A stretch of DNA of 64,000 nt from Apostichopus japonicus (lineage: Eukaryota; Echinodermata; Holothuroidea; Aspidochirotida; Stichopodidae): contig NC_092581.1 in assembly GCF_037975245.1 (NCBI RefSeq), forward strand, positions 19,740,303 to 19,804,302, read 5' to 3'. A program made the translations under genes and the position numbers. Positions 23,677-34,240 of this stretch are shown piece by piece. A model generated the notes under the pieces. It was not told the DNA's origin. It made no database searches and saw only the letters and a program-made list of their open reading frames with translations. The first letter of the stretch is position 1. Every line of letters begins with the position of its first letter.

Positions 23677-23989
23677 CAGGCGCGTAGCCAGGAATTTGCC
23701 AATGGAGGGGCGAAAGTGTAGGCAAACTATAAGAGCCGTAGATTTGGCATTGCAAACTATCTAAGCGTAGCGCCACCATGGTTGGCGCGAAGCGTACAAG
23801 AAAATTTTGGCTGTAAATGCCTCCCAGATCGCCGGAAATGGCACTTCCCATGCCTTGTTAGTTGCATCTTAGCATTTTCTCTTTTGAAAATACTAGCGAT
23901 ATCATAAAAACCTTAAAAAAATTTGTAAAAAATATGCTCAAGGGGGGGGCGGCTGCCCCCTTTGCCCCCCCCCCTTGGCTACGCGCCTG
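23677..23989. mobile_element. hAT-type MITE, copy 1 (313 bp, perfect TSD)
   Basis: Terminal inverted repeats CAGGCGCGTAGCCA / TGGCTACGCGCCTG are flanked by a perfect 8-bp target-site duplication CCTCAAAA (23669-23676 and 23990-23997). An 8-bp TSD and CAGGSGC-type ends indicate mobilisation by hAT transposase. The interior has no coding capacity. Its left-end sequence (AGCGTACAAGAAAATTTT region) matches the right end of the hAT remnant at 31501-32307. Confidence 0.93.
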
Positions 23990-24294
23990 CCTCAAAAGAG
24001 GCTTCCACCTCATTCCTCGATGGAGACTTCTTCTTGATACCTCAATAGAGACATTCCTTCTCATACCAACCCCACCCCACTCCCCTTCTTTCTCACAAAC
24101 AAATTTAAAGTAGATTTTACCATAAACTTGCATGCAGACCTACCTACAGACCTAATTTATAGCCTAAATTTGCTCAGATTGCACTATTTCATGTCTAACA
24201 AAATAATTGGGGGGAGGGGTGGGTGGGGTGAGGAGTTTCCCCCACAGACAATACAATAGCAATGACGGGTTATAACGTTTTGATAAGGATTTGG

Positions 24295-24428
24295 TCAAAC
24301 GACTTTCTGTGGAGTCTCGTACCATTCATAAACTGACCAAATAATCGACATTAACACGATATAAAGACTTGATCCTGTAAGAACCAAAAATACGATTTCA
24401 CTGGAACCAGTCACGTCGTGCACAGCAC
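24295..24428 (-). CDS. Transporter last coding exon (helix 12, stop)
   Basis: Acceptor TTTTCTGCAG. It encodes GAVHDVTGSSEIVFLVLTGS and a last hydrophobic helix, ending ETPQKVV and TGA. Too short and too late in the gene to stand alone, but phase and hydropathy fit exon 3. Confidence 0.85.
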
Positions 24429-24744
24429 CTGCAGAAAATACAGAAATGGCGAAACAATACAACAGTTATACATAGTACTATATAGCAGTAACATAGAAGC
24501 TACAATAACACTACAGTAATACAACAATAACATAGTTGCAGCTACAATTTAATTAATAATACCCACAAAAGCCAAAATAGTAATACAATCATAGACTATT
24601 GAACCCAATTTAGATTGACAATCTAACTAATTGTTTAACAATTGTGCTAACTTCAAAATCACGTTTCTTACAGCAAAGCTGATATCACTGTATCAATACA
24701 GTATCAATACGTCTCTGTCTTGACATATTTTGTTTATTATTTAA

Positions 24745-24797
<53 letters not shown>

Positions 24798-27700
24798 GGC
24801 CCAGGAGACTATCCTACATGTCACAGAACATTAGCGATCAACATTCAAACCAAAGTTAGAATTGAACATTTTAATCTATGCCAGTTGGACAAACTTACCA
24901 GTGACACCGCCACCTACTTCAGTTCCCAACGCGATCGGAAGGAAAGTTAAAACGATGCCTTTGTTAAAGTCCGATTCTCGAACTTTAAGGGAGCAGACAC
25001 CACCGACAGAGGAACCGGTACAGCCAAAACATATCCCAGTAACAAATGATATTCCAGCGAGAGTATAGAAATCGGAAGGTGACTTTGCCAACAGAAAGAA
25101 CATGATACTCTGTAACAGACAGGGCATACCAAAGAACTGAAACGGACTCTTGGTACGGCGAACGAATAAAATAATGCTCCATACACGCCCTATGAATGCC
25201 CCCATGCCTGTAAAGGTGGATAGAAGTACCGCGTCCTCTGATGTGAGACCTTTCTCCTTCCCCAGTGGGATCAGAAAGAGAACCCAGCCAAAGTAGGAGA
25301 AAGAGGTAGATAATGCTACCAACATAAGGAAAATGAGAGACCGGTTCCTGTTTAGAACAGCGTAATATGAATCTGACTGGTCGTCATGGTTACTGCTTTG
25401 AATTTCTTCACTTGACGCGGGAGATGAGTTTCCCGCCTTTTCTCTAGACTGTGAACTAGTTTCGGTCTTATTCGTGTCATTTCGAACGTATCGCTCGATG
25501 CTGTCATTCATCATCGCTGACCTCCCTCCCTCCTTCTCGCTGTCATGGACTGTCGAATCCTTCATCGCCAAACTCTCTCGTATTGTGGAACGCCGAATGG
25601 GTTTTAGAAGGGCAGCAGCAACCAGAATATTCAAGTTAATCCCAGCAAAAAGAAGTAAAGCTCCTTGCATTCCATAGGCATATTGCAATTTATCAAAGAC
25701 TACAGGTAGTATGCTGACTCCTACATATTGAGCCTGATCCGCTATACCCTGAACGATTCCAAAAACAGTTTTGTCAGGGAAGGCTTCCTTGAGGAACATG
25801 TAAGTTGGAGTAGATGCAATACCGAAACCAATACCTATTGTATAATGAAAATTAAAAATATATAGCAAAGCCTCAGACAAAAGGTATTTCATTTTCTCAT
25901 CTCCCTAAAATCCCCCACATCCTCCCACAAACCCCTTCATCCGCACCTCTCCTTCATAAGGTCCCTTCCTATTTCGTCATACAGTTTATTAGTCACTAAA
26001 CGTGTCTACATAAGATACTTCAAAACCATTTATATGAAACTATGTGTAATCTACTGAGTATGACAATTCATTCTTAATAATATATGTCGTGCCACTTCAC
26101 CCCCCCCCCACGTGAGCCTCTACTGGGAGCCGAAGGTCCCTGTTTACCGGGGGATCCCGTTACCACATTGTACTGGCTCCTTTTTTTCGGGAGCCTTCGC
26201 CACATTGTACTGGGAGTCTCTGTATACTGGGAGTATATAAATTAGCACAGCGCGAGCTCATATTAATATATTCAAAAAGTTTATCATTCAAATGTTTGTT
26301 TAATGGCTCTCATTTCATTTTGCTCTTGCTCTTTGAGTCACTCATTTTGCGCTCGCGTGCTCATCGCATCCACCGCATCGTGCGTTTTTCTCGGCATTTA
26401 CTGTTTCTGCTTCACTGTCACCGATGCAACCGTCCGTTCTAGCGACATATTTAACTTTTGTACCGATTAATTTAATCACACGTTCTGCAAATCCTATTCG
26501 TTTAGATTTTAAAGTTATATATAAACGTTAGTTGTTTGGGACAGTTCACGTAGGAAAGTATTATTATTATCATTCGGATGTATATCTATCTATACATTCG
26601 GGAGCCAGTACAATATGGCCAAGGCGGATATTAATCGCATTGGTAGGTCTTGCAACTATTGCTGGTTTGTTACTGCGACTTCTCTTTTATACTTGGTGGA
26701 AGCTTTCAGTACAATGTGGCGAAGGCTCCCGAAAAAAACGGGAGCCAGTACAATGTGGTGAAGGCTCCCGTTTTTTCGGGAGCCCCCGGAAAACGGGGGC
26801 CTTCGTCTCCCAGTAGAGGCTCCCAGAGGGGAGGGGGTGAAGTGGCACGATATATACTACTATTCTGTCATATCCAGTGAGCATGACCATCCATTATGAT
26901 ATAGCTAGTGAGTATGAACATTCATTCTATCATATCTAGTGAGAAAGACAATTCATATCATATCAAGTGAGTATGACAATCCATTATAACATTTTTGTGA
27001 GGATGAAAACTAATTCTGTCACATCCAGTGAGTATGGCAAATCTATTTTAACACATCTACTGAGTATGAATATTCATTCTGTCATATCTAGAGTATGACA
27101 AATCATTCTATCATTTTGTCATTCAAGAACACACAGCAGCGTTGACCAATGAAATATTACTCAAATTGAACAAGGAATGACTTTCAAGAGTGCATTTTTC
27201 GATAGTTCCTGTTCATGATCATGTGACCAGAAACGATGTTTAGCATGCTGGGATAGTATTACTAGCCAGTCATGATGACGTCATGATGACGTCATTATTC
27301 CTTTGGCTCAGTCTAACCATTACTAGTGGCATTCATCCTTATATTATCAAACGGTAATTCTCATTGATTTTTTTTACCGGACTTAAGTAGTCTTTGCCAA
27401 TTATGATGTCATATATACATCAACAAAGAATAACATTTTTCGTTGACACCCTTAACATATAGGCGTAGGAGCCTAATTTGATTTGGAGGGGCTGTAACGA
27501 CTTGCCCGTAAAATATAACCAAAATTTTCAACATGTTAATGTGCATATCATATAGGCATTCATCGGTTATAACATCACATGCCAATAACATACAATCACT
27601 TCCGTGTTATTACCCTTCCATATTGGTTAAAATTATTGGGGAAGTCGTTAAAACAATAATGGTCATAATAATATCAGTTTAACCATTCAAAAACACATTG

Positions 27701-30700
27701 CAAATTATTCTTCTCTCAACAGGTGCCCGAAAAATTATCAGCGTATTGCCGAATTTTCACCAAAACTTTTTAAAAACACACTGCAAATTATTCTTCTTTC
27801 AGTAGGTGCCCGAAAAATTATCAGCATATTGCCCGAGTTTTCACCAAAAATTTTGGTTGGAGCTGCAGCCCCCCAGCCCCCCCCCACCCCGCCTCCTACG
27901 CCTATGACCCTTACTTACCAGCACAACAGCAGAATATAAAGAGGAGGATCGGATGTAGCGGAAGAACACCGTTACCGATGTACCCAAATGCAACCAATAA
28001 TCCTCCGCAAGAAACAGCAACACGAGCACCAAATCGTTGGTATATGACTGAGGCAAGAGGTGCTGTAAAGATATCAATGAAAATGTAGCTGTTTTCTGGG
28101 GTGTCACTAAAAGAAACCCCATCCCCACCCCCACCCCACAGATGTGAATCTTGCAGTATATTGAGACAATTATGGCGTTTGTCGGAAACATTTCTCCCAA
28201 TTGCTGGGGCGGTTATCCAACCGAGGTGTTGGGGCAGTTATCCAACCGAGGTGTGGGGGCGAATCATGTTCGCTTGGTTACGAGGTTGGAGTAGGCTTAC
28301 ATTAGCACTCAGAGCAATGAACTTTATTTATCTCGGTTTTTGTTGTTTTGTAAGTCCATGTTTTATCTTAGTATTCGACGCTTCATATATCGACATCAGG
28401 GTTATAGCCACGCCGGCCGGCGGCGGCCGGTGGTAACCGCCACTCACGCCTGCCGGCCGGCATTGGAAGTGAATAAACAGTCTACTGGCCGGCACCAATA
28501 AAATAGTAAAATGCTTGTGAAATACAACAAAAGTAACAAATTTATCTTTCCCTTGACGTAAAACATGATAATAACGTCACCTTTTTCTGTTATTTACCAA
28601 TTGTAAATCTGAAAAGTAGCAAAAATCGCCCTTAAGCGGGCCCCTGGACCCCCGGCCGTGAGATGCGAGAGCTTCGCTCGCTACGCTCGCTACGCTCGCT
28701 ACGCTCGCTACGCTCGCTACGCTCGCTACGCTTCGCAAATTTATTTAACCAGCACTCACAATCTCCTAGCTATAACCCTGATCGACATATTCGATTTTTA
28801 TCTATTTCCGTATCAGTTCACAAGTTAGACAAGAATGCTGGTATTTTTATCTCGAGTTTAAATATAGTTACAAAATATCGATATACATTTTTAGTAATTT
28901 ATGCTGATTATGAGATATATGAATTTCAAAGTGAAAAATAGATCACTTAATTGATTGTTCAACTATAGGTGTCAAACGAGCGCTGGCTTAAACCACTCTC
29001 CGCCTCTGGCTGATTGAGGTTCTCTTTTAACACCTAATTTGCTAAATATTTTCATTTTCTGCTCATGATATTTACCGTATTTCTGTATCCAATTTGAGAT
29101 GCCCTTCCAGGGAGTTGAGGCAAAATTATACCGGTCGATTAAGTTGTTGGGGGGTCGAAGGGGGTTTCCCATACCCCCCCCCCCCCTTCCCCATATATAT
29201 CTAAGGTGACGTTGATCCACAAAAACAAGGTTCAGGAAGTTCAACTTCGTTCAAACTGCACGCAATGGTTCCATGCAACTTTACACAAAATGACCTATCA
29301 CCTCCACGGCGTAACCCTACTGTCACCCTTCTGCTGCTGTTTTGCCAGTCCTCAACAGTCGGCATTCTCTTATGTATACAAGAGAATTATAGACTAATAT
29401 TCCGCTGGGACGTGATTCCGCTACGGATGCAGCTGGCCGGAACATACTATCATGTACAACCGCCCTTTACTACACGTACACCTACTGCTGGTGCTGCTGC
29501 ATTGCCTTCAATACCGTAGAAATCAATGCCATTTCCGCCAGGCAGACTGCTCCCAAACCCAACCCATGGGCCCGCTCGGTTTTATGGCGCCGACCAACCC
29601 GCCAGTCGCATTGTAGGTAATAATGGCTTTTTGTGTGCTTTTTATAAGACGTTAGCCTGGGACTGACTAACCCCACACACAGCCTCCCCACTCTGCCTGG
29701 GTGCAGTTTAACGTCATACCCAGGTCACCCTACTCTCCATAACAGGTTAAATTTGAAAGTTGACAGAACTCCTCAACCAAAAAGAAATGTCAAGGCTTGC
29801 TAAAGAAGAGAATGAGAACTCACCTAATAAATATGCCAGGCTTTGTTGAAGAGGAAGAATAAGGCCAGTCAAAGTGAATGACATGTTCGCTTGTCGGGTT
29901 AGGCTGTCTACTAACACCCCGTAGGACTTGAGCGACCCCCCTTGCATGAAACAGGATAAGCAACGAGCCGTAAAGGCAACAACCTGGGCCATTCCAATTC
30001 CATGAAGGATATGTATGATCCCCATAACGAGGTATCGTTACTCTTACACCAAACCAAAAAAAAAAACTGTTCCACAATTAAAGAGCAAAAAATCCGAACG
30101 AAATGTTCACAAGTGTTTGAATACAACAAGATGTAAGGACATTTTTTGTTGTTGACTGGTTACCATAAGATGACAACAGATGTTTCATATACAGGCTAGA
30201 AAACTCGTTTCTTTAGCACTAAATCTAATTTACATATCTACAAAGGTCGATTGGCCATACCGTTGTTAGCAGATTATTGCTGTCATTTGATCGTAAGATT
30301 ATCTTCGACATGGGAATCCTTTTCGTAAATTCGCACAGACCATTTCACTAGCACCTTGAATAGAAGTTATCAAACAATCCGAACGAAATGTTCACAAGTG
30401 TTTGTGCGCGAATAAACTATATTGCGAACCGAAATCTCTCTTGGAACTTGGCAGTTTTACTAATGTCACACAAACTTGCCCGTAATGAAATATGAAAGGT
30501 GAATTGTCTATCTTTGAAATATGCAGTGTGGGGTTAAAGAAACTTATTGCTAATACAACAAGATGTTAGGACATTTTTTGTTGTTGACTGGTTACCATAA
30601 TATGACAACAGATGTTTCATATACAGGCTGGAAAAATACGTTTCTTTCTTTAGCACTAAATCTAATTTACATATCTACAAAAGTCGATTGGCCATAGACG

Positions 30701-33700
30701 TGGTTAGCAGATTATTGCTGTCATTTGATCGTGAGATTATCTTCGACATGGGAATCCTTTTCGTAAATTCGCACAGACCATTTCACTAGCGCTTTGAATA
30801 GGAGTTAAAAACTGTGCAGTAATCCGATGGCCTGCGAGGACATGAAATTTCTCAGTAATAATCTACAAACAACGGTTGATTTGTAGCACCCGCTTAAAGT
30901 TACGTGACCCGCCCTTTTTTGTGTGCGTGTGTCGATTTACAGCCGGTCATGCAAAGAATAATTACTGGCGATATGCTTGATTTATACGGTGTTGCCAAAT
31001 TGAATACAGTGCAAAATAGACGTTATTCATGATATAGGATTCCTTGGTCAGCCCTTGTTGTGAATTCTCACAATGATTAGGCATATTGGTCGTTTTCACT
31101 GGTACAAATTGACAGCTGTATAACTAGGAAAACACTTTTATTACAGTACCGCGGCCTCGGTGTGATATGGTCACGAAGATTAAGGCTTCAGCATTAGAAG
31201 AAATATAACATTTGCCAGGTCATCCTAGGTTAGATACTTGGCGGGCCTAACTTAGGTGTTTTTTTTTTATCCAGGAATAATCCAAGTTTTTCCCTATCAG
31301 AAATGGTCTTCCGATCAGCTACAATATTCATCAGACATGTGGCTACTTAGCAACGTAAAATAACTACATTCCGTGCAGATATATCAAATATTACGAAAAA
31401 TACGTTAAAAATATAAACTTCCTCATTTCTTACAAGTCACGAACCGCAGTTTGCTTCGAGTAATTATAGGCGTAGAAGCCTAATTTGATTGGGGGGGGGG
31501 CAGGGGCGTAGCCAGTATGTAGCACTGTAGGCCCGGGCCTACACTTTTTTTGGCCAAGTTATCCTCTTTTTTTTGGAAACACCCATAATTTAAATCCATA
31601 AGCTTGCTGGACGAGTTTAAGAGTCTAGACAGGAAAAACTATTGAAATGAACGTAGCAAGAATATGGCTAAATTAGGTGACCTATTCTTCTGTCATCTAG
31701 GCTGTCATTTCTATCGCGTGCCGTTTCTTTCAACACTCTACCCGTGGAAAAACTACATGCGGTCTACAACGAATGAAGAGAGACTCAGTGGTTTGGCACT
31801 CATGCACATCCACAGAGACTTTGCAATTGACGTTGATGCTGTGCTGAAGAAATTTGCATCAGATGACAATCGTCGGATAGCTCTCGCCTTCTCTTATTAG
31901 GCTAACTTAAACATTTACTAGCTACAGTTGTATCAAAGACAATTACTGGCTATAGTTGGATCAAAGACATTTCAGGCCTATCTTTGTATCTATACAAGTA
32001 TCAGAAGTTGAAAAGTAAGACTACTCTGTACATGTTCCTTGCTAGTTTTAAATACATTATGTAGTATTGAATTACGTACTATTTTAACTCGTTTGTTTTT
32101 GGCGGGGGTTTAAAAGTGACATTGAATGAGGTGTCTCAAGTTAGCAAGAGGCCAGGGAACCAGAATGAACACTCGGGAAGGGCCGTTTCCGGCCATCTGG
32201 GGGGTTTGTTAAACCAAACATTTTCTTGTACGCTCCGCGCCAACTGATGGTGGCGCTCCGCTCAGATAGTCGTGCCTACAACTTTGAAAATCCTGGCTAC
32301 GCCCCTGGGGGCTGTAACGACTTGCCCGAAAAACATAACCAATTTTTTTTTGCGCGCTTAGCTCGCGTTCAATAGCTTAATGTGCATATCATATAGGCAT
32401 TCATCGGATATTACATCACATGCCAATAACATACAATCATATTCTGTGTTATTACCCTTCCATATTGGTTAAAATTATTGGGGAAGTCGTAACAATAATA
32501 ATGATAATAATAATAAAAGTTTAACCATTCAAAAACACATTGCAAATTATTTTTCTTTCAGTAGGTGCCCGAAAAATTCTCAGCATATTGCCCGAATTTT
32601 CACAAACATTTTTGGTTGGGGCGGCTGTAGCTCCCCAGCCCCCCCCCCGCCTCCTACGCCTATGCGAGTAATACCTGTTATAAAACATCATTTTAGTCCT
32701 GTCAGGTTGCCAGAGAATCCGACAGTACATCTATTGGGCACGCCCCTCTCAAAGTAATTAAGTCTTTCTGACTTTGTCGAGTACGAGTACGAGGTCGTCA
32801 AATTTTATCAAACCTAGCGAAGAATACTAAACAATAAAATGATTGCAATGGATAGGCTTAAGACGTCCGTCTCGAGTTGTTTAACCAAATGAACTATAAA
32901 TGACAAGATAATAATGATTCCCCCCCCCCCCGATTCCGACACAGAAATATGCACAGGAATTATCAGCTTTCTGAATAGCACCTTCAGTGACAAAAAGGAA
33001 TTAGACGCCTTTGGCGCCTCGACACAGCCAACCCATTTTGGCGCTTCGGACGAAACTAGCATATCATAGTGGTGGGGTCTCGGACAGAGCGTTGTACCTG
33101 TGTCGAGCCTGTACACCGATGGACCAATCCACCCATGTCCTGATATTAATACCAGAGTCAGTTCCAGTAAGTTTAAATGAATTATAACTATGACAGACTG
33201 GCAGGAAGAAGGATAAATAAAGTTATATGCTTCCGCTTATATATGAGAGGAAGATAACTAAAGGCCGCTTTAGTTGCTTCTAGTAATGCTATTACTAACA
33301 GGGCGTCACCTGAGGTGCCATGGAGGGGAGGGGATGGGAGGGGAGGGGTGAGAGTAGTTCACACAGGAAAATGTCCTCGTTGAGGCAGAACGACCGTTGT
33401 CCGGCAAATCATACGGTTTGTCCAAAGGCTCTTGTCGAGAAAATTCTCCGCGTTGTTGCCAGCATTGAAAGTCTAGCCGACTTTGACTTCTTATCTCGAA
33501 ATTTTAATTCTGGTTTTACAAGATATCGACATAAAATTTTAAAATTTTCGTAGGATTATGAAGAGATGAAGAATTGTGACAAACTCGATTATGAAAGACA
33601 AGTTAAGAAACTGGCATTCACACGATCAACATTTAACTCTCCCAAAACAATGATATTTTAGACTTTATACGAGCACGCATGTATGGTAGGCGGAGCTTAA

Positions 33701-34240
33701 TTTGAAGTGTCTCGACTTCACATGCCTTTATATAGCCTTTATATAGGCTAGTTAACAAGCCGACTGTTTTATTAAACTTTGTATTGAAAGTGACTTTCTT
33801 TACATGTGACTTAACTTATTTGTAATTACTTTGAATCAACATTCATTTGAGAGAATATATCGTCATTAAACCAAGTATAGAACATTTTACACATTTTCCA
33901 GTTCTGGAGGGATCGCCATCGGTAATTTCTACGCTTCGTAGCCTAACTTTCTATCAACCCCCTCCCCCGCCACTCCCTCCACCACCTCGTAAAATGAAAC
34001 TATAGCTAAAATTGAATAAAATGAGAACTCACCAGCCAAATATGCCAGGCTTTGTTGAAGAGAAAGAATAAGGCCAGTCAAAGTGAATGAGATATTCGCT
34101 TGTCGGGTTAGGCCTTCTACTAGAACCCCGTTGCACTTGAGCGACCCTCCCTGCAAGCCATAGACCAGGTAACGAACAGTGATTGCAGCAACATGGCCCA
34201 TTCCAAATCCATGCAGTACCTTTTTGATCCGCATCTCCAT
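24295..34240 (-). CDS. SLC16-like MFS transporter (monocarboxylate-transporter type), long first-exon isoform
   Basis: A 12-TM major-facilitator transporter of the SLC16/MCT kind at the plasma membrane. Substrate unknown; the family moves monocarboxylates, aromatic amino acids or thyroid hormone. Coding exons: 34033-34240, 27919-28062, 24899-25834, 24295-24428 (473 aa, TGA at 24297-24295). Phases are all 1 and every border is GT-AG. The start ATG at 34240 has an in-frame TAA nine bases upstream. Helices 1-2 are in exon 1 and 3-4 span exons 2-3. A Ser/Asp/Glu-rich cytosolic loop after helix 6 is typical of MCTs, and helix 12 is in the last exon. The A-PLASVIYQRFGARV and GGLLVAFGYIGNG stretches match MCT helices 2-3. 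The canonical N-terminal DGGWGW-type motif is absent (LHGFGMGHVAA instead), so it is a divergent member. Confidence 0.85.
24749..24794. repeat. (AT)n microsatellite
   Basis: An uninterrupted AT dinucleotide run of about 23 repeats in the last intron of the transporter gene. Confidence 0.97.
24899..25834 (-). CDS. Transporter exon 3 (helices 4-11 and central loop)
   Basis: 936 nt between acceptor ATACAATAG and donor GTAAGT, phase 1 to 1. It begins IGFGIASTPTYMFLKEAF (helix 4). The loop from KPIRRS to NRNRS is hydrophilic and rich in Ser/Asp/Asn. The C-terminal half opens with FLMLVALSTSFSYFGWVLFL. Confidence 0.92.
26088..26849. mobile_element. 762-bp foldback element with subterminal palindromes
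   Basis: The ends CGTGCCACTTCACCCCC / GGGGGTGAAGTGGCACG are inverted repeats, flanked by ATATATGT and ATATATAC (an imperfect 8-bp duplication). Inside, a motif GGGAGCCAGTACAATGTGG plus GAAGGCTCCCG recurs in both orientations at both ends, forming nested hairpins. No ORF with known homology. It may be a non-autonomous hAT or Mutator-like element. Confidence 0.78.
26872..27112. repeat. Degenerate 40-bp tandem repeat
   Basis: About six copies of a (CATATCTAGTGAG)TATGACAATCCATT-type unit with frequent substitutions. Lies in the transporter intron between exons 2 and 3. Confidence 0.75.
27456..27906. mobile_element. Second hAT-like MITE family, copy 1
   Basis: The ends CATATAGGCGTAGGAG / CTCCTACGCCTATG are flanked by ACCCTTAA and ACCCTTAC, 7 of 8 bases alike. 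The interior matches 31465-32664 over its full length once the nested element there is removed. It carries a further internal 80-bp duplication (GCCCGAAAAATTATCAGC). Its right-hand duplication overlaps the splice donor of transporter exon 2. Confidence 0.85.
27919..28062 (-). CDS. Transporter exon 2 (helices 2-4)
   Basis: Acceptor CTTTACAG, donor GTAAGT, 144 nt, phase 1 to 1. It encodes PLASVIYQRFGARVAVSCGG and a following hydrophobic helix pair. A MITE has inserted only 12 nt beyond the donor (see 27456-27906). Confidence 0.87.
28397..28780. mobile_element. Third hAT-like MITE family (384 bp, perfect TSD)
   Basis: Terminal inverted repeats CAGGGTTATAGC / GCTATAACCCTG have a perfect 8-bp target-site duplication ATCGACAT (28389-28396 and 28781-28788). 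The left half is very GC-rich (GCCGGCCGGC repeats). The right half has six copies of the 9-bp unit GCTCGCTAC. No coding capacity. Confidence 0.92.
29824..30025 (-). CDS. Transporter alternative first coding exon 1a
   Basis: Encodes MGIIHILHGIGMAQVVAFTA onward and ends ...QQSLAYLL in phase 1 before donor GTGAGT. It has an in-frame TAA upstream of its ATG and a poly-T plus GTGTAAG acceptor context. Joined to the shared exons it gives 471 aa. A tandem duplicate of exon 1b, still open and with an intact donor, so probably mutually exclusive with it. Confidence 0.8.
30089..30830. repeat. Tandem segmental duplication upstream of transporter exon 1a
   Basis: The block from AACAAGATGT through TTCACTAGC...GAATAG, about 240 bp, occurs at 30121-30365 and again at 30558-30805. 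A shorter block AATCCGAACGAAATGTTCAC recurs at about 30090 and 30377. The area lies just upstream of exon 1a and may be duplicated promoter or 5' UTR sequence. Confidence 0.85.
31501..32307 (+). mobile_element. Deleted hAT transposon with transposase remnant
   Basis: The terminal inverted repeats CAGGGGCGTAGCCAG / CTGGCTACGCCCCTG bound 807 bp. Flanks are G-runs, so a TSD cannot be read. The interior keeps only the C-terminal dimerisation part of a hAT transposase (31664-31900). The right-end sequence is homologous to the left end of the CAGGCGCG MITEs. Inserted into a second MITE (31465-32664). Confidence 0.88.
31664..31900 (+). pseudogene. hAT transposase C-terminal fragment
   Basis: A 78-codon remnant. 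The stretch RSTTNEERLSGLALMHIHRD then VDAVLKKFA is the hAT C-terminal dimerisation signature, as in ZMYM1 / 52-kDa-repressor-like proteins. The catalytic RNase-H-like core is absent, so the piece cannot transpose itself. The ATG at 31664 is unlikely to be a real start. Confidence 0.82.
34033..34240 (-). CDS. Transporter alternative first coding exon 1b
   Basis: Encodes MEMRIKKVLHGFGMGHVAAI onward and ends ...QQSLAYLA in phase 1 before donor GTGAGT. A pyrimidine-rich acceptor (poly-T then ATAG) lies about 20 nt upstream of the ATG, so a 5' UTR exon is spliced on further upstream. About 70 percent identical by eye to exon 1a. Confidence 0.82.

Larger units (their letters stand above)
31465..32664. 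mobile_element. Second hAT-like MITE family, copy 2, interrupted by a nested hAT
   Basis: The ends TATAGGCGTAGAAG and CTCCTACGCCTATG are flanked by a perfect 8-bp duplication CGAGTAAT (31457-31464 and 32665-32672). Without the nested 807-bp element at 31501-32307 it is about 393 bp and aligns to 27456-27906. Confidence 0.88.

Noticed and set aside
28663-28941. ORF beginning with repeated LRS residues
   Set aside because: Made by the 9-bp repeat at the end of a MITE and unrelated sequence beyond it.
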